Below are positions 16,052 through 24,815 of a stretch of 38,495 nt of DNA, piece by piece (positions within the stretch are counted from its first letter, which is position 1; each line of letters opens with the position of its first letter). Origin of the DNA: a bacterium (GTDB taxonomy: Bacteria; Acidobacteriota; Polarisedimenticolia; Polarisedimenticolales; Polarisedimenticolaceae). Where the stretch lies: positions 1 through 38,495 of the forward strand of contig JAAELQ010000298.1 of NCBI GenBank assembly GCA_024226515.1, read 5' to 3'. A model generated the notes under the pieces. That model saw only the letters and a list, made by a program, of their open reading frames with translations, had not been told where the DNA came from and ran no database searches. The translations under genes were made by a program, and so were the position numbers.

Positions 16052-16145
16052 TCCCTCACACGCATTACACAGGAACTCTACTCCACCCTCAGGGCACGAA
16101 CCCCACCCGGCGCCACACTGCATCCGGATTTTGAAGGAGAACACC

Positions 16146-17663
16146 GTGCGCAAGAACGACTGGATCCTGCCCGCCGTGCTGGCCGGCGTGACCGCGCTGT
16201 TGCACCTGGCGACGGCCGCCGACGGCTGGGGGCCCTTCCGCGACGAGCTGTACTACGTGGCCTGCTCGGAGAACCTCTCGTTCGGATACGTGGATCACCC
16301 CCCGTTGGTCGCGCTGCTGACCCGGCTGGCGCGCACGCTGCTGGGCGACTCGCTGCTGGCGCTGAGGGTGCTGCCCGCGCTGGCGGCCGGGGTCACGGTG
16401 TTCCTCGCCGGGGCGCTGGCGCGCGAGCTCGGCGGAGCTCCGTTCGCCCGCGCGCTGGCCTGCGTCGCCTCCGCGCTGGCGCCGGTGTACGTCGGCAACT
16501 TCGGCTTCCTGTCGATGAACGCGCTGGACGTGATGTTCTGGACGGCCGCGGTCTGGCTGCTGGCCCGGCTGCTGCGCACCGAGGACCCGCGGCTGTGGCC
16601 GGCGTTCGGCGTCGTCACCGGCCTGGGCCTGCAGAACAAGGTGAGCATCGTCTTCCTCGGCCTCGGGGTTGCGGCAGGCATCCTGCTGACCGCCAACCGG
16701 CGCTGGCTGCTGCGCCGCGAGCTGTGGCTCGGCGGCGCGATCGCGTTCCTGCTGCTGCTGCCGAATCTGATCTGGCAGGCGCTGAACGACTGGCCCACGC
16801 GCGAGTTCGTCGCCAACGCGACGCAGAACAAGAACCTGCCACTCGCCCCGCTCGAGTTCCTGCAGGAGCAGGTGCTGATGATGAACCCGATCGTCGTTCC
16901 GCTGGCCCTGGCCGGCCTGGGCTTCCTGTTCCTCGCGGCGCAGGGACGCTGGCGCCTGCTGGGCTGGGCCTTCGTCAGCGTCGTCGTGTTGCTGATCACG
17001 CAGCGCAGCAAGGCGTACTACCTGTCGCCGGCCTACACGGTGCTGTTCGCGCCGGGGGCCGTCCTGCTCGAATCGCTGACCGAGCGACGGCCCTGGCGTT
17101 TCCTGCGCGCACCCGCAGTGGCCGTGGTCGTGCTGACGGGGCTGCTGCTGGCCCCGCTGGCCAAGCCGGTCCTGCCGATCGAGACGTACGTGCGTTACGC
17201 GCAGGCGCTCGGCGTCGCGCCGTCGACCTCCGAGCGCAAGGAGGTCGCGCGCCTACCGCAGTTCTTCGCCGACCGCCTGGGCTGGCGCGAGCTGGCCGAG
17301 ACGGTGCAGCAGGTCGTGCAGACGCTGCCTGCGGAGCAACGCGAGCGCGCGTGCGTCTTCGGCCAGAACTACGGCCACGCCGGGGCGATCGACTTCTACG
17401 CGGACGAGCTGGATCTGCCGCCGGCGCTGTCGGGCCACAACAGCTATCACCTGTGGGGTCCGGGGAGCTGCGACGGCAGCGTGCTGATCGTGATCGACGA
17501 CCGGCGCGAGCGGCTGGAGCACCTTTTCGACAGCGTCGAGCTGGGGGCGCGGTACCGCTGTGACGACTGCATGCCGTACGAGAGCGAGAAGCCGATCTGG
17601 ATCGGCCGCGACATGCGCCTGCCGATCGAGCAGCTATGGCCCACGCTGGGGCACTACGATTGA
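16146..17663 (+). CDS. GT39/ArnT-like membrane glycosyltransferase
   Basis: GTG 16146 has AAGGAG about seven bases upstream. The 505-residue protein has about ten membrane helices. Its first loop reads WGPFRDELYYVACSENLSFGYVDHPPL, the PMT_2/ArnT-type acidic motif (DE) and D-H-P-P segment characteristic of glycosyltransferase family 39-like enzymes that use polyprenyl-phosphate sugars. The C-terminal 150 residues form a soluble domain with CVFGQNYGHAGAIDFY and LPPALSGHNSYHLWGPG, typical of the subgroup annotated 'glycosyltransferase family 39 protein'. It acts at the periplasmic face of the inner membrane. Acceptor (protein, lipid A or glycan) is not predictable. Confidence 0.85.
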   Translation: MRKNDWILPAVLAGVTALLHLATAADGWGPFRDELYYVACSENLSFGYVDHPPLVALLTRLARTLLGDSLLALRVLPALAAGVTVFLAGALARELGGAPFARALACVASALAPVYVGNFGFLSMNALDVMFWTAAVWLLARLLRTEDPRLWPAFGVVTGLGLQNKVSIVFLGLGVAAGILLTANRRWLLRRELWLGGAIAFLLLLPNLIWQALNDWPTREFVANATQNKNLPLAPLEFLQEQVLMMNPIVVPLALAGLGFLFLAAQGRWRLLGWAFVSVVVLLITQRSKAYYLSPAYTVLFAPGAVLLESLTERRPWRFLRAPAVAVVVLTGLLLAPLAKPVLPIETYVRYAQALGVAPSTSERKEVARLPQFFADRLGWRELAETVQQVVQTLPAEQRERACVFGQNYGHAGAIDFYADELDLPPALSGHNSYHLWGPGSCDGSVLIVIDDRRERLEHLFDSVELGARYRCDDCMPYESEKPIWIGRDMRLPIEQLWPTLGHYD

Positions 17664-17689
17664 AGACGACGCGGGCGCGTCGCTCGCGC

Positions 17690-20416
17690 TCAGCCCTCGC
17701 GGATCTCGTCGCGGAACAGCGGCCGGCCGACCTGCGTGGCGCTGACGCCCCACAACGCGACGGCCAGCACGCTGCCGTAGGCCAGCCACATCGGCACCGC
17801 GTGCCAGGCGCCGAGGTCGGCGGTCACGCGGACGCCGGTGAGCACGTCGTCCACCGTGAAGGCGAGCATGAACGCCAGCAGTCCCGCCCGGAACAGGACG
17901 ACCCAGAACAACGTCACGATGATCGCGAACGAGATCAGATACGACGGAGAGAAGATCTCGCCGGGGTTGAACATCACCAGCGCCAGCACGGTCGTGATAC
18001 CGATCGCGATCCGGTCGCTGCCGCAGATCATGCGTGCCACGAGAAACAGCATCAACCCGGTGAGGTTGAACAGCACCGAGCTGACGTGAAGGCCGGCCAC
18101 CGCCGCCAGGGCCGAGCGCGGGCCGCGCAACGCTTCCCAGGACCAGAACACGTCGGACAGCCCGTCGTTCGACGGCTCGATCAACAGCGAGATCCAGTAC
18201 ACGAGGTCGCTCGCCAGGGCGAACGCGCAGCCGGCCGCAACGCCGATCGCCAGGTCGCGCCCGACACGCGCGTCGCGGAAGCGAAACGAGGCCAGCCGCA
18301 CCCAGGAGACCAGCATCTCGGGCCACAGCCGTCGCGCGTACGGCTCGAGCGCCATGTAGAACACGTAGCTCAGCACGAAGCGGTACGCGGACCAGGCCAC
18401 GTGCGCGATGACGGTGTCGAGCGGATTCCCGCCGAAGCGCGCGCCGACGATCCATAGCAGGCGCACGGCGGCGAGGTACAGCCCGAAGCGCAACGCCGAG
18501 CGGTGGTCTCCCCTCCCGAGGCGCATGTTGCGCACCGCGAGGAGCGTGACGCCCAGCACCGCGACGGCGAACCACAGCGGACCGAGGAGATTCGCCGCGC
18601 GGTCCCAGAAAGTCGGAGGGAACGTCTCCGGTTCGGCGGTCGGCAGGTCCCACGGTTCGAAGACGACGAAGCTGATCGGGCGGCCGCGCAGCGACGCCGC
18701 CTCGATGCGAATCTCGACCGGCTCGCCCACGAACAGCTCCGGGTAGCGGCCCGTCCATGCATAACGTCGATCGCCGAAGTTGCGTGGGCGCGTCACCGGC
18801 TCGGCGACCGAGAACGTCAGCGGATCGAGACCGGCCGCGGCAAAGAACTCGTCGAACTCGGCCGGCGCGCCATTCTCCCCCGTCACCGTGTCACGGATCT
18901 CGAACGAGTCCGGCGTCCCGCGGAACGCCGCCAGCCTGCCGGCCGGATCGAGCTCGATCTCGACCATCCCTGCGCGACTCGGCGGCGGGTCTCCCATCCA
19001 GTTGCCGATCGAGCCCTTGCTGCGTCGCGCCAGCTCATCCGGACCGGCGCGATAGTAGAAGTGGATCCCCGCCGGACGCGTTCCCCCGAACGACTCCCAG
19101 CGCTGCATGCCCTTTTCGCTGCGGCGCACGTGTTGATAGAAGCTCCAGTGCGGGTTCCACGAGTGCGTGCTGTCGACCAACCCCTCGGCCCAGCCGAACT
19201 GCTCGACCATCGATTCCGCGCGATCGAGCAGGACGGCGGGTGGACGCTGCAAACCGACGCGACTGATCAGCGACAGCCTGGAGGTCACCCACGCCGTCCC
19301 GAGCATGCCGACCACGATGGCCAGCAGCAGCAACGCGGCGACCGGAGGGCGCAGCCCGCCTCCCGCGCCGGCCTCGGCGATCAGCTCGGGCGACGGCGTC
19401 TCGCCCGCCGCCAGCGCCGCGGCCAGCGGGTCGCCGCCGGGCAGCGCCGCGGCGACCGCCATCGCCGAAGCGGGACGCTGCCCCGGCTCCGCGATCAGGC
19501 AACGGTCGACGACGCGCGAGACCGCGGGGTCGACGTCGCCCAGCTGCGAGGTCAGCGAGCGCGGCTGGCTCGTCGAACGCTTCGCGATGCCCTCCGGCGT
19601 CGGATCGTCGAACGCGGGCCGCCCCGAGAACATCTCGTACAGCACCAGCCCCAGAGCGTAGATGTCGCTCTGCGCCGTCACCTCGCTGCCGGCGAGCTGC
19701 TCGGGCGCCATGTAGGCCGGCGTGCCGACCTTGATCTCCGCGCCGGCGAAACCGCCGGCCGCTCCGGCCAGGCCGAAGTCGGTGATCTTGACGTCGCCCC
19801 GTCCGTCGATCATCACGTTGGCCGGCTTCAGGTCGCGGTGCAGCACACCCTCGCGATGCGCCGCCGTGAGCCCGGCGCACAGCTGCCGCGCCGCGCGCAC
19901 CGCGCGATCGCCCGGCAACCGGTCGACACGCTGCAGCAGCGTCGCCAGATCCTCGCCGTCGACGTACTCCATCGAGATGAAGTGCCGCCCGTCCATGTCC
20001 GCGATGTCGTGCACGCGACACACGTTGGGGTGCGTCACACGCGCCGCGACCCGCGCCTCGTTGAGAAAACGCGCCAGTCGCCCCGGGTCGCGCTCCATCG
20101 CCTCGGGCAGGAACTTCAGCGCGACCGTGCGCGCCAGCTTCAGGTCGTCGGCGCGATAGACCTCGCCCATGCCGCCGCGCCCGAGCAGCCCGACGATGCG
20201 GTAGCGCTCGGCGAGGATCGTGCCGGGCGAGAATCGCGGCTCGTCCGCGGCTCCGCCGCCCGAGGCGTCCGACGGGTCGAAGACGGCCGTCGGTCTGTCG
20301 GGAACGCTCGTCTGCGTCGCGGAGGACGAGGCCGCCGGGACGTGGGAGTCCTGCCCACAGGACGGACAGTAGCGGGCGTCGGCGGGCAGCACCGTGGAAC
20401 ATTGCGCGCAGGTCAT
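17690..20416 (-). CDS. zinc-ribbon Ser/Thr protein kinase with polytopic C-terminus
   Basis: Start ATG 20416 puts a zinc ribbon at the very N-terminus (Cys 3, 6, 17 and 20; CAQC and CPSCG); the frame continues to 20464 but the extra residues add nothing. The kinase domain spans about residues 70-340. It has the Gly loop LGRGGMGEVYRA, catalytic K101 in VALKFLPE, H193-R194-D195 with LKPANV, DFG at 213-215 and APE at 237-239, so it should be active. A membrane helix follows near residue 390 (VAALLLLAIVVGMLGTAW), then an extracytoplasmic domain of about 230 residues, then about seven more hydrophobic helices to the C-terminus. Hanks-type kinases with this tail occur in Acidobacteriota. Targets unknown. 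It reads toward the glycosyltransferase gene and is divergent from the propeller gene at 20536. Length is 908 residues. Confidence 0.88.
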   Translation of the reverse strand: MTCAQCSTVLPADARYCPSCGQDSHVPAASSSATQTSVPDRPTAVFDPSDASGGGAADEPRFSPGTILAERYRIVGLLGRGGMGEVYRADDLKLARTVALKFLPEAMERDPGRLARFLNEARVAARVTHPNVCRVHDIADMDGRHFISMEYVDGEDLATLLQRVDRLPGDRAVRAARQLCAGLTAAHREGVLHRDLKPANVMIDGRGDVKITDFGLAGAAGGFAGAEIKVGTPAYMAPEQLAGSEVTAQSDIYALGLVLYEMFSGRPAFDDPTPEGIAKRSTSQPRSLTSQLGDVDPAVSRVVDRCLIAEPGQRPASAMAVAAALPGGDPLAAALAAGETPSPELIAEAGAGGGLRPPVAALLLLAIVVGMLGTAWVTSRLSLISRVGLQRPPAVLLDRAESMVEQFGWAEGLVDSTHSWNPHWSFYQHVRRSEKGMQRWESFGGTRPAGIHFYYRAGPDELARRSKGSIGNWMGDPPPSRAGMVEIELDPAGRLAAFRGTPDSFEIRDTVTGENGAPAEFDEFFAAAGLDPLTFSVAEPVTRPRNFGDRRYAWTGRYPELFVGEPVEIRIEAASLRGRPISFVVFEPWDLPTAEPETFPPTFWDRAANLLGPLWFAVAVLGVTLLAVRNMRLGRGDHRSALRFGLYLAAVRLLWIVGARFGGNPLDTVIAHVAWSAYRFVLSYVFYMALEPYARRLWPEMLVSWVRLASFRFRDARVGRDLAIGVAAGCAFALASDLVYWISLLIEPSNDGLSDVFWSWEALRGPRSALAAVAGLHVSSVLFNLTGLMLFLVARMICGSDRIAIGITTVLALVMFNPGEIFSPSYLISFAIIVTLFWVVLFRAGLLAFMLAFTVDDVLTGVRVTADLGAWHAVPMWLAYGSVLAVALWGVSATQVGRPLFRDEIREG

Positions 20417-20465
20417 CGGTCGTCGTCTGTGCGCCTCATTCTCACGGCCCCCTCCGCGAGTCATA

Positions 20466-20524
20466 GTAACCGAAGAGTTGAACTTCGTTGACTGTCGAGC
20501 GCCTCGGAGGTATGAGGAACTCAG
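20466..20524 (+). repeat. direct repeat, copy 1, upstream of first propeller paralog
   Basis: These 59 bases, starting GTAACCGAAGAG, recur without a mismatch at 22580-22638 in front of the second paralog. They contain a possible small hairpin (CGAAG/CTTCG around a seven-base loop) and the GGAGG region. The repeat is part of the leader of both genes and probably of the same duplicated unit. Confidence 0.9.
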
Positions 20525-20535
20525 CTTTGGGGGAA

Positions 20536-22545
20536 ATGATGAGCGAGAACGTCCGGCCTGCCATCGTCGTGCTCGGTTTGCTCCTGGCGCTCGGCTCGTG
20601 GCCCGCGCGGGGCGAGATCGCCCACATGGAGAAATACCCGGTCGCTCCGCCGCCGACGGACGAGGTCGTCGATCTGGGGCCGCGGGGGGCGACGATCGAC
20701 CCGTCGTTCGCGGGCACGGTCTACCGCATCTCGGGCTCCCTCGTCGCGGGCGGAACCGTCCTCAACTACCGCGCCACCTCCGACGGCCAGACGGTGATCT
20801 ACTGGGCCGAGGCCCTGACGAACGGTGTCCTTGAGCTGTTCGCGGTGCCCGTCACGGGCGGCGCCGTGACACGGCTGAACCAGGACCTGGGCCACCAGGG
20901 AGACGTCCAGGGGTACGGTATCGCGCCGGGCGATGCGCACGTCGTGTTCCGCGCCGACCCCAACGCGGTCGACCGGTTCGAACTGTTCAGCGTGCCGATC
21001 GGCGGCGGCACGCCGGTACGGCTCCACGCGGAGATGCCTGCCGGCGGAGACGTGGTGCTGTGGCGCTTCTCCGGCGACCGGGTGATCCTCGTCGCCGACA
21101 TCGACGTCAACGGCGCGTTCGACATCTACTCGGTGCCCGTCGAGGGCGGCCCGTCGGTCAAGCTCAATCCGGAGCTCCCCGCCGGCACCAACACCTACGG
21201 CGTCCTGGTCACCGACGACTTCGTCCAGTACCGCGCCGACCACGACACGCCGGGCCTCGTCGAGCTATACACCGTGCCGCACGCGGGCGGAACGCCGGTC
21301 AAGCTGAGCGGCACGTTCGCCCCGGGCTCGGCCGGCGTTCTCACGGCCAGCGCGAGCGTCAACAACAACACGATCTACATCGCCGACCAGGACGTCCCCG
21401 AGCAGTACGAAGCCTACGGCGTCGCCTCCACCGGCGGAACGCCGATCAAGCTCAGCGGGACGATGGTCACCAGCGGCGACGTCAACTCCGTCAGCGCACA
21501 CGCCGTCCGGGCGTTGATCCACGCGGACCGCGAGGTCGTCGGGGTCGACGAGCTGTACAGCGTACCGTGGGGCGGCGGGACGCCGACCCGGCTCAACGGC
21601 GCGCTGACCCTGGGTCGCGACGTCGAATCCTACGCGAGCAGCACCCATCTGGACCGCGTCGTCTACAGCGCGGATCAGGACACCTTCGGCGTGGACGAGC
21701 TGTACAGCGTACCGCTCGAGGGCGGGACGCCGATCAAGCTCCACGAGCCGCTGCAGGGAGGCCAGGCCGCCGACGACTACCTGCTTCCGCTTGCCGGGCG
21801 CAGCGATCGCGTGCTGTACCGGCGGTCGGAATCCCAGGCAAGCACCGTGTTCGAGATGTTCAGCGTGCCGATCGGCGGCGGCACGCCTACGCCGCTGGGC
21901 GTCGGGAACGTTCGTGGGGTCTCGCAGTTCACGAGAACGGCGAGCGGGATCGTTCTGTACAGGTCCATCCCCCCCACCGGCCTCGGGAACGCGATCTACA
22001 CGGACGTGTTGATCGGCGGTCAGGCGTCCCCGGCGTGGAACCCCGCCCCGGGCTCCAGCGACGTCGCCGAGGGCTCCATCGAAGGAGATCGCATCATCTT
22101 CCGCACCGATCTCTCAACGCCCAGCCAGGACGAGCTGTTCGGCGCTCGAATGGTGGACGACGGCGACAACGACGGTGTCCTCGACGGCGTCGACTGCCTG
22201 GTCTACGACGCCGACGTGTGGAGCCTGCCGACCGAGGCCGACGCGTTGATGCTGGCGGAGAGCGCGGGCACGACGACGCTGACGTTCTCGGGGCCGTCCG
22301 ACAGCGGCGCGTCCCCCGGTGGCCTCGGCTTCGACGTGCTGCGCTCGACGAACGCCGACGACTTCGGCACCTCCGCGTTGACGTGTCTCGAGGTCGGAGA
22401 TACGGACCTCGAAGCGCTCGACGGCGAGCAGCCGCCGGCCGGGACGGTGTTCCACTATCTCGTGCGCGCGCGGAACACCTGTGGGCCGGGGACGAGCGGA
22501 GCCGCCTCGGGCGGAACGGATCGGGAAGCGGGCTTCTGTCTTTGA
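20536..22545 (+). CDS. secreted beta-propeller protein, paralog 1, with YLV C-terminal module
   Basis: ATG 20536 (or 20539) follows GGGGGA and gives a good signal peptide (VVLGLLLALGSWPARGE). Upstream starts at 20488 and 20512 are in frame but less likely. Of 669 residues, the first 540 hold about eight repeats of about 48 residues with ELFSVPIGGGTPVRL-like cores (ELYTVPHAGGTP, EAYGVASTGGTP, ELYSVPWGGGTP, EMFSVPIGGGTP) alternating with VVYRADQD-like strands. This is a DUF5050/TolB-like propeller. Then comes DDGDNDGVLDGVDC, a calcium-loop-like linker, and a C-terminal module of about 100 residues with HYLVRARNTCGPGTSG ending GFCL. It is exported; binding partner unknown. It is the upstream member of a tandem pair with 22650-24665. 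Confidence 0.8.
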   Translation: MMSENVRPAIVVLGLLLALGSWPARGEIAHMEKYPVAPPPTDEVVDLGPRGATIDPSFAGTVYRISGSLVAGGTVLNYRATSDGQTVIYWAEALTNGVLELFAVPVTGGAVTRLNQDLGHQGDVQGYGIAPGDAHVVFRADPNAVDRFELFSVPIGGGTPVRLHAEMPAGGDVVLWRFSGDRVILVADIDVNGAFDIYSVPVEGGPSVKLNPELPAGTNTYGVLVTDDFVQYRADHDTPGLVELYTVPHAGGTPVKLSGTFAPGSAGVLTASASVNNNTIYIADQDVPEQYEAYGVASTGGTPIKLSGTMVTSGDVNSVSAHAVRALIHADREVVGVDELYSVPWGGGTPTRLNGALTLGRDVESYASSTHLDRVVYSADQDTFGVDELYSVPLEGGTPIKLHEPLQGGQAADDYLLPLAGRSDRVLYRRSESQASTVFEMFSVPIGGGTPTPLGVGNVRGVSQFTRTASGIVLYRSIPPTGLGNAIYTDVLIGGQASPAWNPAPGSSDVAEGSIEGDRIIFRTDLSTPSQDELFGARMVDDGDNDGVLDGVDCLVYDADVWSLPTEADALMLAESAGTTTLTFSGPSDSGASPGGLGFDVLRSTNADDFGTSALTCLEVGDTDLEALDGEQPPAGTVFHYLVRARNTCGPGTSGAASGGTDREAGFCL

Positions 22546-22548
22546 AGT

Positions 22549-22577
22549 TGGTACGCGTGGCAGGATTCGAACCTGCC
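22549..22577 (-). pseudogene. tRNA-Arg 3'-end fragment between the paralogs
   Basis: Twenty-nine bases reproduce the CCA end, acceptor 3' strand and T arm of tRNA-Arg(CCG) at 24669-24745, in the same orientation. Only one base on the 3' strand of the T stem differs (GGCAGG versus GCCAGG on the plus strand). The fragment can still form a T stem-loop because the other stem strand, at the junction, is complementary. The rest of the tRNA is absent, so it is not functional. Confidence 0.9.
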
Positions 22578-22579
22578 TC

Positions 22580-22638
22580 GTAACCGAAGAGTTGAACTTC
22601 GTTGACTGTCGAGCGCCTCGGAGGTATGAGGAACTCAG
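22580..22638 (+). repeat. direct repeat, copy 2, upstream of second propeller paralog
   Basis: Exact second copy of the 59-base block at 20466-20524 (offset 2114 bases). It begins two bases after the tRNA-Arg fragment, so the junction of the tandem duplication lies between 22577 and 22580. Confidence 0.9.
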
Positions 22639-22649
22639 TTTTGGGGGAG

Positions 22650-24665
22650 ATGATGAGCGAGAACGTCCGGCCTGCCATCGCCGTGCTCAGCCTGCTTCTG
22701 GCGCTCGGCTCGTGGCCCGCGCGGGGCGAGATCGCCCATATGGAGAAATACCCGGTCGCTCCGCCGCCGACGGACGAGGTCGTCGATCTGGGGCCGCGGG
22801 GGACGACGATCGATCCGTCGTTTGCCGGCACGGTCTACCGCATCTCGGGCGCCCTCGTCGCCGGCGGAACCGTCCTCGAGTACAGCGCCACGTCCGACGG
22901 CCAGACGGTGGTCTACCGCGCGGACGCCGTGACGGACGGTGTCGGCGAGCTGTTCAGCGTGCCGATCGCAGGCGGGGCGACGACGCGGCTCAACCAGAAC
23001 CTGGTCGCCTCGGGCGACGTCCTCGACTATGGCATCGCGCCGGGCGACGAGTACGTCGTGTTTCGCGCCGACGCCAACGTTGACGAGAGAACGGAGCTGT
23101 TCAGCGTTCCCGTCGGCGGCGGGACCCCCGTGCGGGTTCATCCGGAGATGCCGGCCGGCGGAGACGTGATCCTGTGGCGCTTCTCCGGCGACCGGGTGAT
23201 CGTCGTCGCCGACATCGAGACCAACGGCACGTTCGACATCTACTCGACGCCCGTCGAGGGCGGAGCGTCGATCCGGCTCAACGGGACTCTCCCTGCGGGG
23301 GGCAACACCAACGGCATTCTCGTTCGCGACGAGCTGGTGCAGTACCTCGCCGAGCAGGACACGGTCGGACTCGTCGAGCTGTACGTCGTACCCGACACCG
23401 GCGGAACGTCGGTGAAGCTCAGCGGGACGTTCGCCGCGGGCTCGAACGGAGTCAACACATCCAGCGCCGGCGAAGACAACCACACGATCTACATCGCCGA
23501 CCAGGACGTCCCCGCCCAGTACGAGGCCTACGGCGTCGCCTCCACCGGCGGGACGCCGATCAAGCTCAGCGGAGCGATGGTCGGCGGAGGCGACATCAAC
23601 CGCGTCAGCGCAACCCGTGACAGAGCTGTGTACCGCGGGGATCAAGACACCGACGCGGTCGACGAGTTGTACAGCGTGCCCTGGAGCGGCGGGCCGCCGA
23701 CCCGGCTCAACGACCCGCTGGTGCCCAGCGGAGACGTCGACTCGTACAAGGTCAGCATCTATTCCGACCGGGTCGTCTATCTCGCGGATCAGGACATCGA
23801 CAACGTGCAAGAGCTGTACAGCGTGCCTCTGACCGGGGGCACCGTGATCAAGCTTCACGAACCACTGCCCGTGGGGGGAGACGTGGGATCCGACTATCAG
23901 CTTCCGGATTCGGAACGCAGCGACCGCGTCCTGTACCGCCGGCAGCCGACCCAGGGCATCACCCGCTTCGAGATGTTCAGCGTCCCCATCGGCGGCGGCA
24001 CCCCCACACCGCTGGGCGTCGGGAATCCGCGCGGAGTCACTGGATTCAGGAGGACCCCCAGCGGAATCGTCCTGTACAAGTCCATACCGCCCTCCGGTGG
24101 CTTCGGAAACGCCATCTACATCGACGCGCTGGTCGGCGGCCAGGCCTCCCCTGCGCTGAACCCGGCACCGGGCTCCACCGACGTCGCGACGGCTTCCGTC
24201 GCGGGAGATCGGATCATGTTCGCGACCGATCTGTCCGTGCCCAATCAAGACGAGATATTCGGCGTCAGGCTGATCGAGGACGGCGACAACGACGGTGTCC
24301 TGGACGGAGTCGACTGCCTGGTCTACGACGCCGACGTGTGGAGCCTGCCGACCGAGGCCGACGCGTTGACGCTGGCGGAGAGCGCGGGCACGACGACGCT
24401 GACGTTCTCGGGGCCGTCCGACAGCGGCGCAGCGCCCGGTGGCCTCGGCTTCGACGTGCTGCGCTCGACGAGCCCCGACGACTTCGGCACATCCGCGTTG
24501 ACGTGTCTCGAGGTCGGCGACACGGACCTCGAAGCGCTCGACGGCGAGCAGCCGCCGGCCGGGACGGTGTTCCACTATCTCGTGCGCGCGCGGAACACCT
24601 GCGGGCCGGGGACGAGCGGAGCTGCGTCGGACGGAGCGGACCGGGAGGCGGGCTTCTGTCTTTGA
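22650..24665 (+). CDS. secreted beta-propeller protein, paralog 2, with YLV C-terminal module
   Basis: ATG 22650 (or 22653) follows GGGGGA at the same place as in the first paralog. The 671-residue product has the same layout: signal peptide, about eight propeller repeats (ELFSVPIAGGATTRL, DIYSTPVEGGASIRL, ELYVVPDTGGTS, ELYSVPWSGGPP), the DGDNDGVLDGVDC linker and the HYLVRARNTCGPG module ending GFCL. The signal peptide region and the last roughly 125 codons are nearly identical to paralog 1, while the propeller part differs at many positions, especially in loops between the repeats. The stop at 24663-24665 lies three bases before the CCA end of tRNA-Arg(CCG). Confidence 0.8.
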   Translation: MMSENVRPAIAVLSLLLALGSWPARGEIAHMEKYPVAPPPTDEVVDLGPRGTTIDPSFAGTVYRISGALVAGGTVLEYSATSDGQTVVYRADAVTDGVGELFSVPIAGGATTRLNQNLVASGDVLDYGIAPGDEYVVFRADANVDERTELFSVPVGGGTPVRVHPEMPAGGDVILWRFSGDRVIVVADIETNGTFDIYSTPVEGGASIRLNGTLPAGGNTNGILVRDELVQYLAEQDTVGLVELYVVPDTGGTSVKLSGTFAAGSNGVNTSSAGEDNHTIYIADQDVPAQYEAYGVASTGGTPIKLSGAMVGGGDINRVSATRDRAVYRGDQDTDAVDELYSVPWSGGPPTRLNDPLVPSGDVDSYKVSIYSDRVVYLADQDIDNVQELYSVPLTGGTVIKLHEPLPVGGDVGSDYQLPDSERSDRVLYRRQPTQGITRFEMFSVPIGGGTPTPLGVGNPRGVTGFRRTPSGIVLYKSIPPSGGFGNAIYIDALVGGQASPALNPAPGSTDVATASVAGDRIMFATDLSVPNQDEIFGVRLIEDGDNDGVLDGVDCLVYDADVWSLPTEADALTLAESAGTTTLTFSGPSDSGAAPGGLGFDVLRSTSPDDFGTSALTCLEVGDTDLEALDGEQPPAGTVFHYLVRARNTCGPGTSGAASDGADREAGFCL

Positions 24666-24668
24666 AGT

Positions 24669-24745
24669 TGGTACGCGTGCCAGGATTCGAACCTGGGACC
24701 CCCAGCTTCGGAGGCTGGTGCTCTATCCAGCTGAGCTACACGCGC
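24669..24745 (-). tRNA. tRNA-Arg(CCG)
   Basis: Complete cloverleaf: acceptor GCGCGTG/CACGCGT, anticodon stem CCAGC/GCTGG with loop CTCCGAA (anticodon CCG), T arm CCAGG/CCTGG and encoded CCA. Its 3' end is the sequence repeated at 22549-22577. Confidence 0.95.
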
Positions 24746-24815
24746 ATGAAAGGACGAGACCCGGGCCGGGCAAAACTACCAGGCTGCGAGAGGCGTGTCC
24801 AGAGTCGCGGCGGTT

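Noticed and set aside
20466..20524. 59-base repeat considered as a CRISPR or integron attC repeat
   Set aside because: Only two copies 2114 bases apart, both in the leaders of paralogous genes, with no spacer array, no cas or integrase gene, and no attC-like core sites.
22549..22640. Possible second complete tRNA between the propeller genes
   Set aside because: Only the CCA end, acceptor 3' strand and T arm are present; no anticodon arm, D arm or 5' acceptor strand follows the junction.
22635..24575. 646-codon minus-strand frame opposite propeller paralog 2
   Set aside because: Regular pattern comes from the repeated propeller codons read backwards; the sense frame has signal peptide, repeats and a ribosome site.
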